Shown here: one piece after another, positions 1 through 7,988 of the stretch
How the letters are laid out: the number at the start of each line of letters is the position of its first letter
How positions within the stretch are numbered: position 1 is the stretch's first letter
Origin: Novosphingobium beihaiense
GTDB lineage: Bacteria; Pseudomonadota; Alphaproteobacteria; Sphingomonadales; Sphingomonadaceae
Direction: 5' to 3'
NCBI RefSeq assembly: GCF_022832375.1
Contig: NZ_JALHLG010000011.1
Coordinates: 158,687 to 222,686, forward strand
DNA: 64,000 nt
The notes under the pieces: model-generated
Databases searched by the model: none
Seen by the model: only the letters and a program-made list of their open reading frames with translations
Told to the model about the DNA's origin: nothing
Position numbers and translations under genes: made by a program

Positions 1-194
1 GGGTTGCGGTACGTGCCATTGCCGAGATCGGCGATCCGCTGGCCTTCGGCGCCCGTGCCCCATTGCGGGCCGGATGGCTGCGGCGGGGTGCCGGTGCAGG
101 AACCGGTATCCCGGGCGGACAGGGCCGTTGCCAGAGAGGGAATGGCCGCCCCGGCAAGGGCGCCTTTGAATACGGTGCGTCGGGTAATGCTCAC
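1..194 (-). CDS. Probable GH43 glycosidase, N-terminal fragment (cut by window edge)
   Basis: Only the first ~64 codons are inside the window; the rest lies to the left. The N-terminus has a Tat-type signal (TRRTVFKGAL followed by an Ala-rich hydrophobic run ending ALSA), so the enzyme would be exported folded. The mature start ends with ADLGNGTYRNP, a segment that in many GH43 beta-xylosidases/arabinofuranosidases directly precedes the catalytic domain (inference from family memory). I chose GTG at 194 because AGAGG lies about 7 nt upstream; an in-frame ATG at 209 is the alternative. It sits 73 nt downstream of the GH39 gene on the same strand, so the two are probably cotranscribed. In a xyloglucan locus a GH43 would remove arabinofuranosyl side groups. 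Confidence 0.55.
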   Translation of the reverse strand, partial: MSITRRTVFKGALAGAAIPSLATALSARDTGSCTGTPPQPSGPQWGTGAEGQRIADLGNGTYRN

Positions 195-267
195 GCGAGC
201 CTCTTCCATATGGTTTCCGCCGGTCCATGTGGGCCAGCTATTGGTGCGACCCTCAGGGCCTGGACTG

Positions 268-1836
268 TCAGGGCTTGGCGGGTTTCAGGGTGACCAGCAC
301 GACATCGTTGGTCTGCATCGGAACGGTCAGCGATGCCGTGCCGTTCCTGCCGACTTTCACGAGCTTGTCGCTTTCGGGGCGATCGGCGGTTTCCTTCTGG
401 AACCGGGCGATCTGGGCGGCATCGATCGAGGCAGGCATGCCCATGTCGATGTAGAGCGAGAGCGGATCGTTATGGCGGTAGCCGGTGCGGTGCACTTCGG
501 CCCGGTACGTACCGGGAGCGAGGTGGGTGAAGCGGAAGGCGATCGGATCGCTTGCCCGCGAAGGCTCAAGGCGCGTGTAGAACGGCTTGTTGCTCAGCTT
601 CTGCACCGGCTGGTGCCAGTCCCAGGCAACGGCGGCAATGCTCTTGCCCTTGCGCGAGACGAACGAGAACTCGTCCGCCACGGGAATCGTGCGGCCCTGC
701 AGGGCGTGGAGGTACTTGTAGGCAAACCACGCCGGTTTGCGGATGCCCTCGCGGTTCATCAGGCCGAAACCGCCGTGGAACGGCGTCGGCGGCGGGCCGG
801 GTTCCTCGAACAGGTCGGTATAAGTCCAGTAGCTCATGCCCTGGACCATGCCCTGCGTCTTCCTCAGCTTGGTGAGGATGTAGGGCGCGCTGATATAGCT
901 GTCGTGCACGAAATCGCGCGGGGTGTAGCTGGTGCTCCACTCGGTGAAATAGAGCGGGATGCCGGGATAGGCTGACGCCTCGATCTGCGCGCGGACGCGG
1001 CGCACATCGCCCACGATGGCATCGGGGGAGGGGGAGAGCTTGGTGTCCTGCTTGCCATCCTCGTCCAGAAAGCCGCCTTCGACGCCGTAGCTGTGGGTTG
1101 TCACGAAATCGACGGGCAGCTTGTGCTTCTCGGCGTAGGACAGGAACTCGGGCACCCAGGCCGCGCCTGCCGTGGCCGGGCCGCCCACGCGCAGCTTCGG
1201 ATCGATCGCCTTGATGGTCTTCACCGTATCGGCATAGAGATCGAAATAGGCCTTCTGGTCCGCGCCTTCCCAGAACCCGTCGAGATTGGGCTCGTTCCAC
1301 AGCTCGAAATACCAGCTGCGCACTTCGTCCGCGCCGTAACGTGCGCGCAGATGGGTGACGAAAGCATGGATCAGATCGCGCCACATCGCCGGATCGGGGT
1401 GCGAGGTATTGCCCTTCCAGTAGAAGAGCTGCAGGTCCGAGGTGCGCATGACCGACGGCGTCCAGCCCAGCTCGATGAACGGGCGGATATTCTTCGCCAG
1501 CAGATCGTCGTAGAGATTGTCGATCCCGGTCCAGTCATAGACGATCTTGCCGTCCACCTTGCGCACGGTGCCGAGGATATCGTGGAAGATGTCGTGAAAG
1601 CGGATGTAGCGAAAGCCCAGTTCGTCCGATGCGATCTGCAACTGCGCCTGACTGTCCGCGCGCCGCAGCGTGCCGGGATAGTCCGAGCCGACCGAGAGGT
1701 CGAAAAAGCGGTCCACCGGGCCTGCTGCTGCGGCGGCATTCACATCGATCCGCCGGACGGGGGCTTGGCTGCCGGCCCATGCCGGTGCTGATGCAGCGCA
1801 TGCAAGTGCCGCTATCGCCAGATTGGCAAATTTCAT
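268..1836 (-). CDS. GH39 family glycosidase (beta-xylosidase-like), secreted
   Basis: A 522-residue protein with a Sec signal peptide (residues 1-21, ending PAWA). The GH39 (beta/alpha)8 domain follows. The acid/base motif is LWNEPN (Glu182) and the nucleophile motif is YFTEWS (Glu299), both intact. Family members release beta-xylose from short xylooligosaccharides or act on related pentosides. In this locus it could remove xylosyl caps or process arabinoxylan fragments; the substrate cannot be fixed from sequence. It has its own upstream palindrome of the LacI-operator type at 1871-1884 and probably shares a transcript with the GH43 fragment downstream. Length is normal for a bacterial GH39 with a C-terminal beta-sandwich. 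Confidence 0.85.
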   Translation of the reverse strand: MKFANLAIAALACAASAPAWAGSQAPVRRIDVNAAAAAGPVDRFFDLSVGSDYPGTLRRADSQAQLQIASDELGFRYIRFHDIFHDILGTVRKVDGKIVYDWTGIDNLYDDLLAKNIRPFIELGWTPSVMRTSDLQLFYWKGNTSHPDPAMWRDLIHAFVTHLRARYGADEVRSWYFELWNEPNLDGFWEGADQKAYFDLYADTVKTIKAIDPKLRVGGPATAGAAWVPEFLSYAEKHKLPVDFVTTHSYGVEGGFLDEDGKQDTKLSPSPDAIVGDVRRVRAQIEASAYPGIPLYFTEWSTSYTPRDFVHDSYISAPYILTKLRKTQGMVQGMSYWTYTDLFEEPGPPPTPFHGGFGLMNREGIRKPAWFAYKYLHALQGRTIPVADEFSFVSRKGKSIAAVAWDWHQPVQKLSNKPFYTRLEPSRASDPIAFRFTHLAPGTYRAEVHRTGYRHNDPLSLYIDMGMPASIDAAQIARFQKETADRPESDKLVKVGRNGTASLTVPMQTNDVVLVTLKPAKP

Positions 1837-1870
1837 TTTCGTCCTCTCCGGTAATCTCTGCTCACGACAA

Positions 1871-1884
1871 TGTTAGCGCAATCA
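1871..1884. promoter_or_regulatory. Putative LacI-family operator upstream of GH39 gene
   Basis: TGTTAGCGCAATCA differs by one base from the window consensus TGNTAGCGCTANCA. It lies 35 nt upstream of the GH39 start codon. The central CG and dyad symmetry are typical of LacI/GalR operators. Confidence 0.6.
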
Positions 1885-1914
1885 TAACGAGCGGCAAGTG
1901 CCAAATGCGTAGGA

Positions 1915-3429
1915 CTATGCTGTGTCCTGCGCGGCACAGGTGCGCGAAATGAAGTAATCGTGTCCCGGCATGCGTTGGACGGCCTGCGCGAGAAACTGCC
2001 GCCGTTGCTCCATGATGGACCTGAGCTGGTCTTCGGGCACGGCGTCGACGCGCGGGTTGTAGTGCCGCGGCAGTATGTCCTGGCCGATGAGTATCGAAAC
2101 CCAGCTTGGCTCCTGATGCGATTCCAGGTCGTATAGCGGGACGCGGCCACAGGCATCCCATACGGTCAGCTTGTGGGCCAGCGTTTCCGGAAGATCCATG
2201 GCGGCCACTTCGCGCCAGAGCGGCTCGTCCCGGCGCGAACGGCAGTAATGGGCGATGATGAAATCGCGAATGCGCTCGTATTCCAGCGCGGTTTGGCGGT
2301 TGTATTCCGCGATCAGCGCCGGATCCGGGGTGCCGCAAGGCAGGAATTCGAGGAGCCGCATGGCGCCGGTCTGGATAAGCTGGAGTGCCGTGGATTCCAG
2401 CGGCTCAAGAAAACCGGCGGCAAGGCCGATGGCGATGACGTTGCCTTCCCAGAAGCGCTCGCGGCGTCCCGGTGTGAAACGCAGCAGACGCGGTTCGGCC
2501 AGCACTTCGCCGTCGATCCCGGCGAGCAGCTGGGCGACAGCCTCGTCGTCGGAGAGGAAACGGCTGGCGTAGACGTGGCCGTTGCCGGTCCGGTTTTGCA
2601 GGGGAATGCGCCACTGCCACCCGGCGGACAGAGCGGTCGAGCGCGTGAAGGGGGTCAGCCGTCCGGCACGGCTGGACGGGACTGCGGCAGCGCGGTCACA
2701 GGGCAGCCACTCGCTCCAGTCGCGGTAGGCAACGCCCATGGTCTGTCCCAGCAGCAGCGAGGCAAAGCCGGTGCAGTCGATGAACACGTCGCCTTCGACG
2801 CGGCGGCCGCCGTCGAGGATCAGGTGCGAGACAAGCCCGGTCCCGCCGTCGCGCGCGGCCTCAAGGATGCGGCCTTCTGTGCGCGTGACGCCCTTGCTTT
2901 CGGCCAGACGGCGCAGATAGGCGGCATAGAGCGCGGCGTCGAAATGATAGGCGTGCCGGAATTCCGCAGCCTCGCCTTTCATGGCCTGCGGCGGGGCAAA
3001 GCGGTCGCGCTGCGCGGCGGCCCAGGGCATTGACCATTCGCTAAGCGGGGCAACGGGCCCTGCTTCGCGGAGTTTTAGCCAATACTGATGGGGAGGGAGC
3101 CCGGCGATGTCCTCACCGAAGTCGCCGAAGCCGTGGAAGTGGCGGTTGCCTGTTTCGCCCCAGTCCGCGAACTCGATCCCGAGTTTGAATGTGCCGTTGG
3201 TTGCGGAGACGAAATCGGGCTCGTGGATGCCGAGGAGGGCGTTGAGCTGACCGATCAGGGGGACAGTTGCCTCACCCACGCCGATGATGCCGATTTCCTC
3301 GGACTCGACGAGGGTGATGCTGGCTGAAGAAGGGGGGAGAAAACGGGCCAGGACGGCGGCGGTTATCCAACCGGCACTGCCGCCGCCTGCAACGACGTAT
3401 CGCGTAATTCGATTGTCCGGCCCGCCCAT
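1915..3429 (-). CDS. Flavin-dependent tryptophan-halogenase family protein
   Basis: A 504-residue FAD-dependent halogenase-fold protein. Visible motifs are the FAD-binding GGGSAGW (residues 15-21), the halogenase signature WQWRIP (271-276), the lysine equivalent to the catalytic Lys of PrnA/RebH (Lys82 in NGTFKLGIEF), and the glutamate of LEPLEST (Glu345). All are intact, so it is not an obvious dead paralogue. No signal peptide is seen, so it is cytoplasmic. Its substrate is unknown; related genes often accompany TonB-dependent receptors in sphingomonads, Caulobacter and Xanthomonas. It lies 73 nt downstream of the receptor gene, separated by a strong hairpin, and is probably expressed from the same promoter at lower level. 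It could alternatively be a non-halogenating flavoprotein. Confidence 0.85.
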   Translation of the reverse strand: MGGPDNRITRYVVAGGGSAGWITAAVLARFLPPSSASITLVESEEIGIIGVGEATVPLIGQLNALLGIHEPDFVSATNGTFKLGIEFADWGETGNRHFHGFGDFGEDIAGLPPHQYWLKLREAGPVAPLSEWSMPWAAAQRDRFAPPQAMKGEAAEFRHAYHFDAALYAAYLRRLAESKGVTRTEGRILEAARDGGTGLVSHLILDGGRRVEGDVFIDCTGFASLLLGQTMGVAYRDWSEWLPCDRAAAVPSSRAGRLTPFTRSTALSAGWQWRIPLQNRTGNGHVYASRFLSDDEAVAQLLAGIDGEVLAEPRLLRFTPGRRERFWEGNVIAIGLAAGFLEPLESTALQLIQTGAMRLLEFLPCGTPDPALIAEYNRQTALEYERIRDFIIAHYCRSRRDEPLWREVAAMDLPETLAHKLTVWDACGRVPLYDLESHQEPSWVSILIGQDILPRHYNPRVDAVPEDQLRSIMEQRRQFLAQAVQRMPGHDYFISRTCAAQDTA

Positions 3430-3457
3430 GTGGCCTCTCCCGCCTGTCTGGTAGATA

Positions 3458-3489
3458 GCCTCCCGGTCCGAACGAGCGGACCGGGAGGC
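3458..3489 (-). terminator. 12-bp perfect hairpin between receptor and halogenase genes
   Basis: GCCTCCCGGTCC and its exact complement flank an 8-nt loop. There is no long T-run after it on the minus strand, so it may be a partial terminator or an mRNA-stabilising 3' end for the receptor transcript that lowers expression of the halogenase-family gene. Confidence 0.55.
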
Positions 3490-3502
3490 TTGGGAGGAGC
3501 TA

Positions 3503-6472
3503 TCAGAAGCGGGTGCGGACCACCATGGCTACGCGTCGGTCGGTTTCGGTCCAGCTGTAGCGCGGCTTCAGGCTGGGGTCGCCCACGCGCAGGTACGTGC
3601 GCGAGGTTAGCAGGTTGGTCCCCTGCAGACCGATCTTCATGTGGTCGCCCACATCGACGAGGATAGAGGCATCAAGCTGGCCGTAGTCGTCGTTCCAGAC
3701 CGGGTAGTTGATGTTCGCCGCCGAAGTGGTGAGCAGGTAGTGCGACCGCCAGTTGTAGGCGACACGGGCGGAAATGCCGTGCTTTTCATAGACGCCGGCA
3801 ACGTTGTAGGACCACTTCGAAAGGCCTTCCAGCGGCAGGTTGAGGCCCGCGTTGTCGCCAGTGGCGGTGTCGAACACGTTGACCGAGCTGTTCTGGCCAC
3901 CGGTCGAATTCACGTAAGTGAGGTTCGCGGTAAGGCCCAGGCCGCTGAGATCGCCGGGAAGGAAGTCGAAGAACTGGGTATAGGCCAGTTCGAAGCCCTT
4001 GATCTTGCCCTTGGCGCCATTGGTCTGGCGGTTCACGTCGAACGTGATGGTCTCGCCGCCGCTGGTGTAGCTCTGCTGTTCGAGGCCGACGAAGATGTAG
4101 TTGCTGATCTCCTTGTAGAACAGCGCCAGCGTCAGGCTGTTCGAGCGGCCATAGTAATACTCGAAGCTGAGGTCGTAGTTGTTCGACCGGGTCGGCTTGA
4201 GATCGGGGTTGCCTGCCGTGCCGGTGAAGGCCGTGGTGCGCCCGCCAATACCGGTGCCGTTGGGAGCGCCGGTATCATCGAATGAGAAGTTGAGCGAGGT
4301 GTAGGGATTGAGCTGCGCGAACGTCGGGCGCGAGATTCCCTTCGAGGCCGCGAAACGGATCTGGAAATCGTCGGTCGCGAAATAGCGCAGGTTCAGGCTG
4401 GGCAGAACATCGGTGTAGCTGTTGCTGCCGGCAGTCAGGGTATTGCCCAGGTCTCCGCCGGCGAAGTTGGATGCACGATCGAAGTCCGTGCAGTCCGCAG
4501 TCGTACAGTTGGTGCTGATCGTGCCAACGTTAATTGCCGAGCCCAGTGCGTCGAGCTTGGTATGGACTACCCGCACGCCGACATTGCCATCGAAGCGGCC
4601 GAACGGGCTGTTTTCCATGCCGAAGCGGGCGACGGCATAGGCGGAAAAGGTTTCCTGGCCCTGGTTGTTGATCCCGCCTTTGCTGGTGGTTTCCGAGAAA
4701 TCGTCGCTAAGCGGTTGCCAGCCCCAGCTTAGCGTCGTGGCCTGTAGGAAGTCGTAAGCGTGGCCGGTGGTCTTGTTGACGAGGCCGGGAGCGGGAAGCC
4801 ACAGGCCGCTGGTCGGGCTGTTCGCCTCGCCGCGGAAGAAGTTGTGGAACGGCACGTATACGGACTGGTTGGGCAGGCCCGGATTCTGGATGCCGCCCGC
4901 GCGACCGGTCTGGTCAAGGTAGACCTTGTCGTCCTGCGCCCAGTACTGGGCCGAGAGTATGCCCCAGTTGTAGGTCGTCTGGCGTGTGACGGCATTGCGA
5001 TCGGCCCAGCGTCCGCCGACCTTGAGCGACTTGAGGAAGCCGTCGTCGAACGTGTATTCGATGTCGCCGCGGATGGCCCACTGGTCGGCTTCATTGTCTT
5101 CCAGGTGATCCATCGCCGCAGCCCACCAGTTCAGAGACTTGTCGGCGAAGGACTGGGCCGGATCGGTCGGCCTCATGTCGAGGTAGGGCGTGTCGCCGCT
5201 GAGGTTGAAGTCGAACGTGGCCGGAACGTCCATGCCGGTGAACGCGGTCATGCTATAGACCTTGGACGTCGACTTCGAATACTGCACGTCGCCGGTGATG
5301 GTGAGGTGGCTGTCCGGTTCCCACCTGGCGTTGAACGAGTAGTCCTGATTCTTTTTGCGCTGACGGCCCGCGCGGGTGTCCAGCATAGGCTGCTGGTTAT
5401 TTGCAGTACCCGAAATCAATTGCCCGGCATCGCCGTAGACGAAGCTGGGATCCTCTGGCGTCAGCTGTGAGGAATTGCCGATATAGTATTCGGAGTCGTT
5501 CGGCGTCGCCTTGGAAATCAGCGCTTCGGCCGTGAATTCCAGCGTGCTTGAAGGGCGCCACTGGATCGAGGCGTCGAACGCGCGGCGTTCCTGCTGCCAG
5601 TCGATCCGGCGGAAACCGACGCTGTTGGGGACGTAAACGGTGTCGCCGGCCGAGTGGCCGTCGATGTCGGACGCGAGCGTGCGCTGCAGGAAGCGGTCGG
5701 CCGAGATCGAATCGGTGCGGTTGCCGATGTTGCTGATCGAATAGGAGGCAAGAATGCCGATCTCGCCGAGGCCGGTATCCCAGCGGTCGCTGACGAGGGC
5801 GCTGCCCGACATGAAGCTCTTCTTGCGCAGATCGGCGTAGTTGATGTCGCCCGAAACCGCGGCCACGAAGCCGGGAGCGTCGAACGGCTTGCGGGTGCGC
5901 AGGTTGATGGTGCCGCCGATGCCGCCCTCGATCATGTCGGCCGAGGGATTCTTGTAGACGTCGACACCCGAAAGGAGATCGGCCGAGATATCCTCGAACG
6001 ACAGCGAATTGCCGTTGTTGGCCGAAAAGACGTCGCGCCCGTTCAGTTCGGAGCGTACGAAGGACAGGCCGCGGATGAACACGCCGCCGCCTTCGCCCGA
6101 AAGGCGGGCCGGGTCGCGGGCCTCGCTGGTGCGCTGGAGCGTGACGCCCGGAACGCGCTGGAGGGCTTCGGAAACCGAGCGGTCGGGCAGGGCGCCGATG
6201 TCCTGCGCGGAGATCGAGTCGACCACGACTTCAGCATCACGCTTGCGGGTGCGGGCACTCTGCAGCGAGGCGCGGATGCCGGTAACGATGATGGCGTTAT
6301 AGTCCACGTTCTGATCGTCGGCAGTCGCGGTGTCCGATTCGGAGGCGGTCTGTGCCCACGCAATGGAGGGAAGCGCGCAGGCTGCCAACGCGGTTGCGGA
6401 AACGCCGGCGCGAAGAATATTGCGGCCGCTGAAATCCGAAATTCCACGGCAAAGCTGATTGAAAACGGTCAC
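3503..6472 (-). CDS. TonB-dependent receptor (oligosaccharide importer candidate)
   Basis: An outer-membrane 22-strand beta-barrel receptor of 989 residues from the chosen GTG at 6472, which has AGGAGGGG about 6 nt upstream. Upstream in-frame starts would add 84 residues without a signal peptide and are rejected. Order: signal peptide (ending IAWA), TonB-box region (AIIVTGIRASL), plug domain with DIGALPDRSVSEALQRVPGV, then the barrel, ending in the aromatic VAMVVRTRF expected for outer-membrane assembly. Size and plug motif fit the Xanthomonas/Caulobacter-type receptors that import plant-derived oligosaccharides. The surrounding GH genes and a perfect LacI-type operator upstream suggest xyloglucan oligosaccharides as substrate (inference). 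Energy would come from the TonB-ExbBD system at 46.8-50.0 kb or another copy. Confidence 0.92.
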   Translation of the reverse strand: MTVFNQLCRGISDFSGRNILRAGVSATALAACALPSIAWAQTASESDTATADDQNVDYNAIIVTGIRASLQSARTRKRDAEVVVDSISAQDIGALPDRSVSEALQRVPGVTLQRTSEARDPARLSGEGGGVFIRGLSFVRSELNGRDVFSANNGNSLSFEDISADLLSGVDVYKNPSADMIEGGIGGTINLRTRKPFDAPGFVAAVSGDINYADLRKKSFMSGSALVSDRWDTGLGEIGILASYSISNIGNRTDSISADRFLQRTLASDIDGHSAGDTVYVPNSVGFRRIDWQQERRAFDASIQWRPSSTLEFTAEALISKATPNDSEYYIGNSSQLTPEDPSFVYGDAGQLISGTANNQQPMLDTRAGRQRKKNQDYSFNARWEPDSHLTITGDVQYSKSTSKVYSMTAFTGMDVPATFDFNLSGDTPYLDMRPTDPAQSFADKSLNWWAAAMDHLEDNEADQWAIRGDIEYTFDDGFLKSLKVGGRWADRNAVTRQTTYNWGILSAQYWAQDDKVYLDQTGRAGGIQNPGLPNQSVYVPFHNFFRGEANSPTSGLWLPAPGLVNKTTGHAYDFLQATTLSWGWQPLSDDFSETTSKGGINNQGQETFSAYAVARFGMENSPFGRFDGNVGVRVVHTKLDALGSAINVGTISTNCTTADCTDFDRASNFAGGDLGNTLTAGSNSYTDVLPSLNLRYFATDDFQIRFAASKGISRPTFAQLNPYTSLNFSFDDTGAPNGTGIGGRTTAFTGTAGNPDLKPTRSNNYDLSFEYYYGRSNSLTLALFYKEISNYIFVGLEQQSYTSGGETITFDVNRQTNGAKGKIKGFELAYTQFFDFLPGDLSGLGLTANLTYVNSTGGQNSSVNVFDTATGDNAGLNLPLEGLSKWSYNVAGVYEKHGISARVAYNWRSHYLLTTSAANINYPVWNDDYGQLDASILVDVGDHMKIGLQGTNLLTSRTYLRVGDPSLKPRYSWTETDRRVAMVVRTRF

Positions 6473-6976
6473 TATCAGTCCCCTCCTGTCCCATGCAATG
6501 CTGCGTTGCAGCATTGGTAGCGCTATCAATTCATAGCCTGGCAAGGCGTTATGCTGCTCTGTGAGGAGCAGTCCGTCTGCTGGGACGGCACCTATCATCG
6601 CTGCAACATAGGTGCAACATGAAAAATGTACCGCTAACATTTGTAGGGCAATTTCTAGCGTAACGCTCGGGGAGCCTGGATAGGCTCTCCGGAAACTAAG
6701 GGGAATGCTGCCTTTACATTTCAACTATTTATGAGCCGGTTGGGGGACGTCGCGGCGACTGGAATGCTACGAAACAGGTATCTGGAAGTTGCACGCGCAA
6801 GCCTCGATGAGGCTGTATCGTACAAATGAACAGGGAGAGCGTGTGCCGGAATGGGACGCTCACTCTCCTCATCCAGAGAAGTGCACCCATACGGATCGTG
6901 TCGCGTGCCGGTGCTGGTCTTATCGCACGTGGTTTCTTTCTCCTGCCGCGATCAGCACGAAGAAGGCACGTTCGCG
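6473..6976. other. 504-nt regulatory region upstream of the receptor gene
   Basis: No gene is supported here. It contains the 3' end signals of the esterase transcript and the promoter region of the receptor. A perfect LacI-type palindrome lies at 6515-6528 and a degenerate second copy at 6626-6639. Base composition is lower in GC than in the flanking genes, as expected for a promoter region. Confidence 0.6.
6515..6528. promoter_or_regulatory. Putative LacI-family operator upstream of TonB-dependent receptor
   Basis: TGGTAGCGCTATCA matches the consensus TGNTAGCGCTANCA exactly and lies 43 nt upstream of the chosen GTG start, where a repressor would block transcription. Confidence 0.68.
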
Positions 6977-7975
6977 CTACGCCGTGAAAACCCCGTGCCT
7001 CTTGCCGTAGGCGTGGAACAGGTCCGGCCAGACGTGGGCGGGCACATCGTCGGGCAGGCGCACGCCGAAGCCGTGGCCGCCCTTGTCGAAGCCGTGGAAT
7101 TCCACCGGGCGCTGTTTCGCCAGCATGGCATTGTACATCGCCAGACTGTTGGCGATGGGCACCAGGCCGTCGTCACTGGAGGCGGTGAGGAAGACCGGCG
7201 GGGTCTGGTCCGTCACGCGGGTCTCTACCGAGCCGGCTACCCGAAGCGTCTCGCTGGCGTCTTTGCCCAGCAGATTGTCGCGCGATCCGGCGTGGGTGAT
7301 GGACCTGGACAGGTTCACCACCGGATAGATCATGCCCGCAAGGTCCGGGCGGGCCGAGAGCGTGTCCGCCGCGTCTATGGAATCGTAGACCTTTTCGTCG
7401 AAGCGGGTGGCGATGCTGCCTGCAAGGTGGCCACCCGCCGAAAAACCGAGCACGCCGATACGCTTGGGATCGATGCCGAAGTCCCCGGCCCGCGCGCGGA
7501 TCAGGCGCATGGCGCGCTGGGCGTCCTGCAGGGGCACGGTGGCGCGGTTTGCCCAGCCTTCGCAGGGCAGGCGGTAGGCGAGGATGAAGCAGGTGACGCC
7601 GCGCTCGGTCAGCCAGCGGGCTTGCTCTTCGCCCTCATTGTCCCAGGCGAGGAAGCCGTAGCCGCCGCCCGGGATCAGCATGACGGCCGAGCCATCGCGG
7701 TAGGCGGGCTGGCGCACTTCCAGCGAAGGATTGGCAACGCCGGTGATCAGGCGGTCGTCGAACGCGGGGCTGGTGCTGTTCTGCTTGACCTTGCGCACGG
7801 GCAGCGTCGCCGGAGCGCCGGGGGCCTTGCCGGGCCAGAGCGGGATGGAAGGGCCGGAATAGCCGATCGCGGTGAGGCCTGCCTCCGCCTTGCGCGGGGC
7901 GATCGTGGCGGCGAGCCCGGCCGCGGCGAGGCCGCCCAGCAGCGCGCGGCGCGAAGGGCCTTTGCTATCGGTCAT
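6977..7975 (-). CDS. Secreted alpha/beta-hydrolase, acetyl(xylan) esterase-like
   Basis: 332 residues from the ATG at 7975, preceded by GGAG about 9 nt upstream; an upstream in-frame extension is Arg/Ser-rich and overlaps the GH3 gene, so it is rejected. The N-terminus has a twin-arginine signal (SRRALLGGLAAAGLAA). The fold is alpha/beta hydrolase with an oxyanion motif PGGGYGF, a nucleophile elbow GFSAGG, and probable Asp and His in SSDDGLVP and GGHGFG. This pattern is common in BD-FAE/acetyl-esterase-like proteins of polysaccharide loci. It starts 13 nt after the GH3 stop, so the two form an operon. Likely role: deacetylation of O-acetylated side chains of xyloglucan or xylan (inference). 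Confidence 0.8.
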   Translation of the reverse strand: MTDSKGPSRRALLGGLAAAGLAATIAPRKAEAGLTAIGYSGPSIPLWPGKAPGAPATLPVRKVKQNSTSPAFDDRLITGVANPSLEVRQPAYRDGSAVMLIPGGGYGFLAWDNEGEEQARWLTERGVTCFILAYRLPCEGWANRATVPLQDAQRAMRLIRARAGDFGIDPKRIGVLGFSAGGHLAGSIATRFDEKVYDSIDAADTLSARPDLAGMIYPVVNLSRSITHAGSRDNLLGKDASETLRVAGSVETRVTDQTPPVFLTASSDDGLVPIANSLAMYNAMLAKQRPVEFHGFDKGGHGFGVRLPDDVPAHVWPDLFHAYGKRHGVFTA

Positions 7976-7988
7976 TCCGGCGGTCTCC

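Noticed and set aside
6626..6639. Second LacI-like half palindrome upstream of the receptor
   Set aside because: ATGTACCGCTAACA fits only one half of the consensus, with about three mismatches in the other half. It could be an auxiliary site but is too weak to list as a feature.
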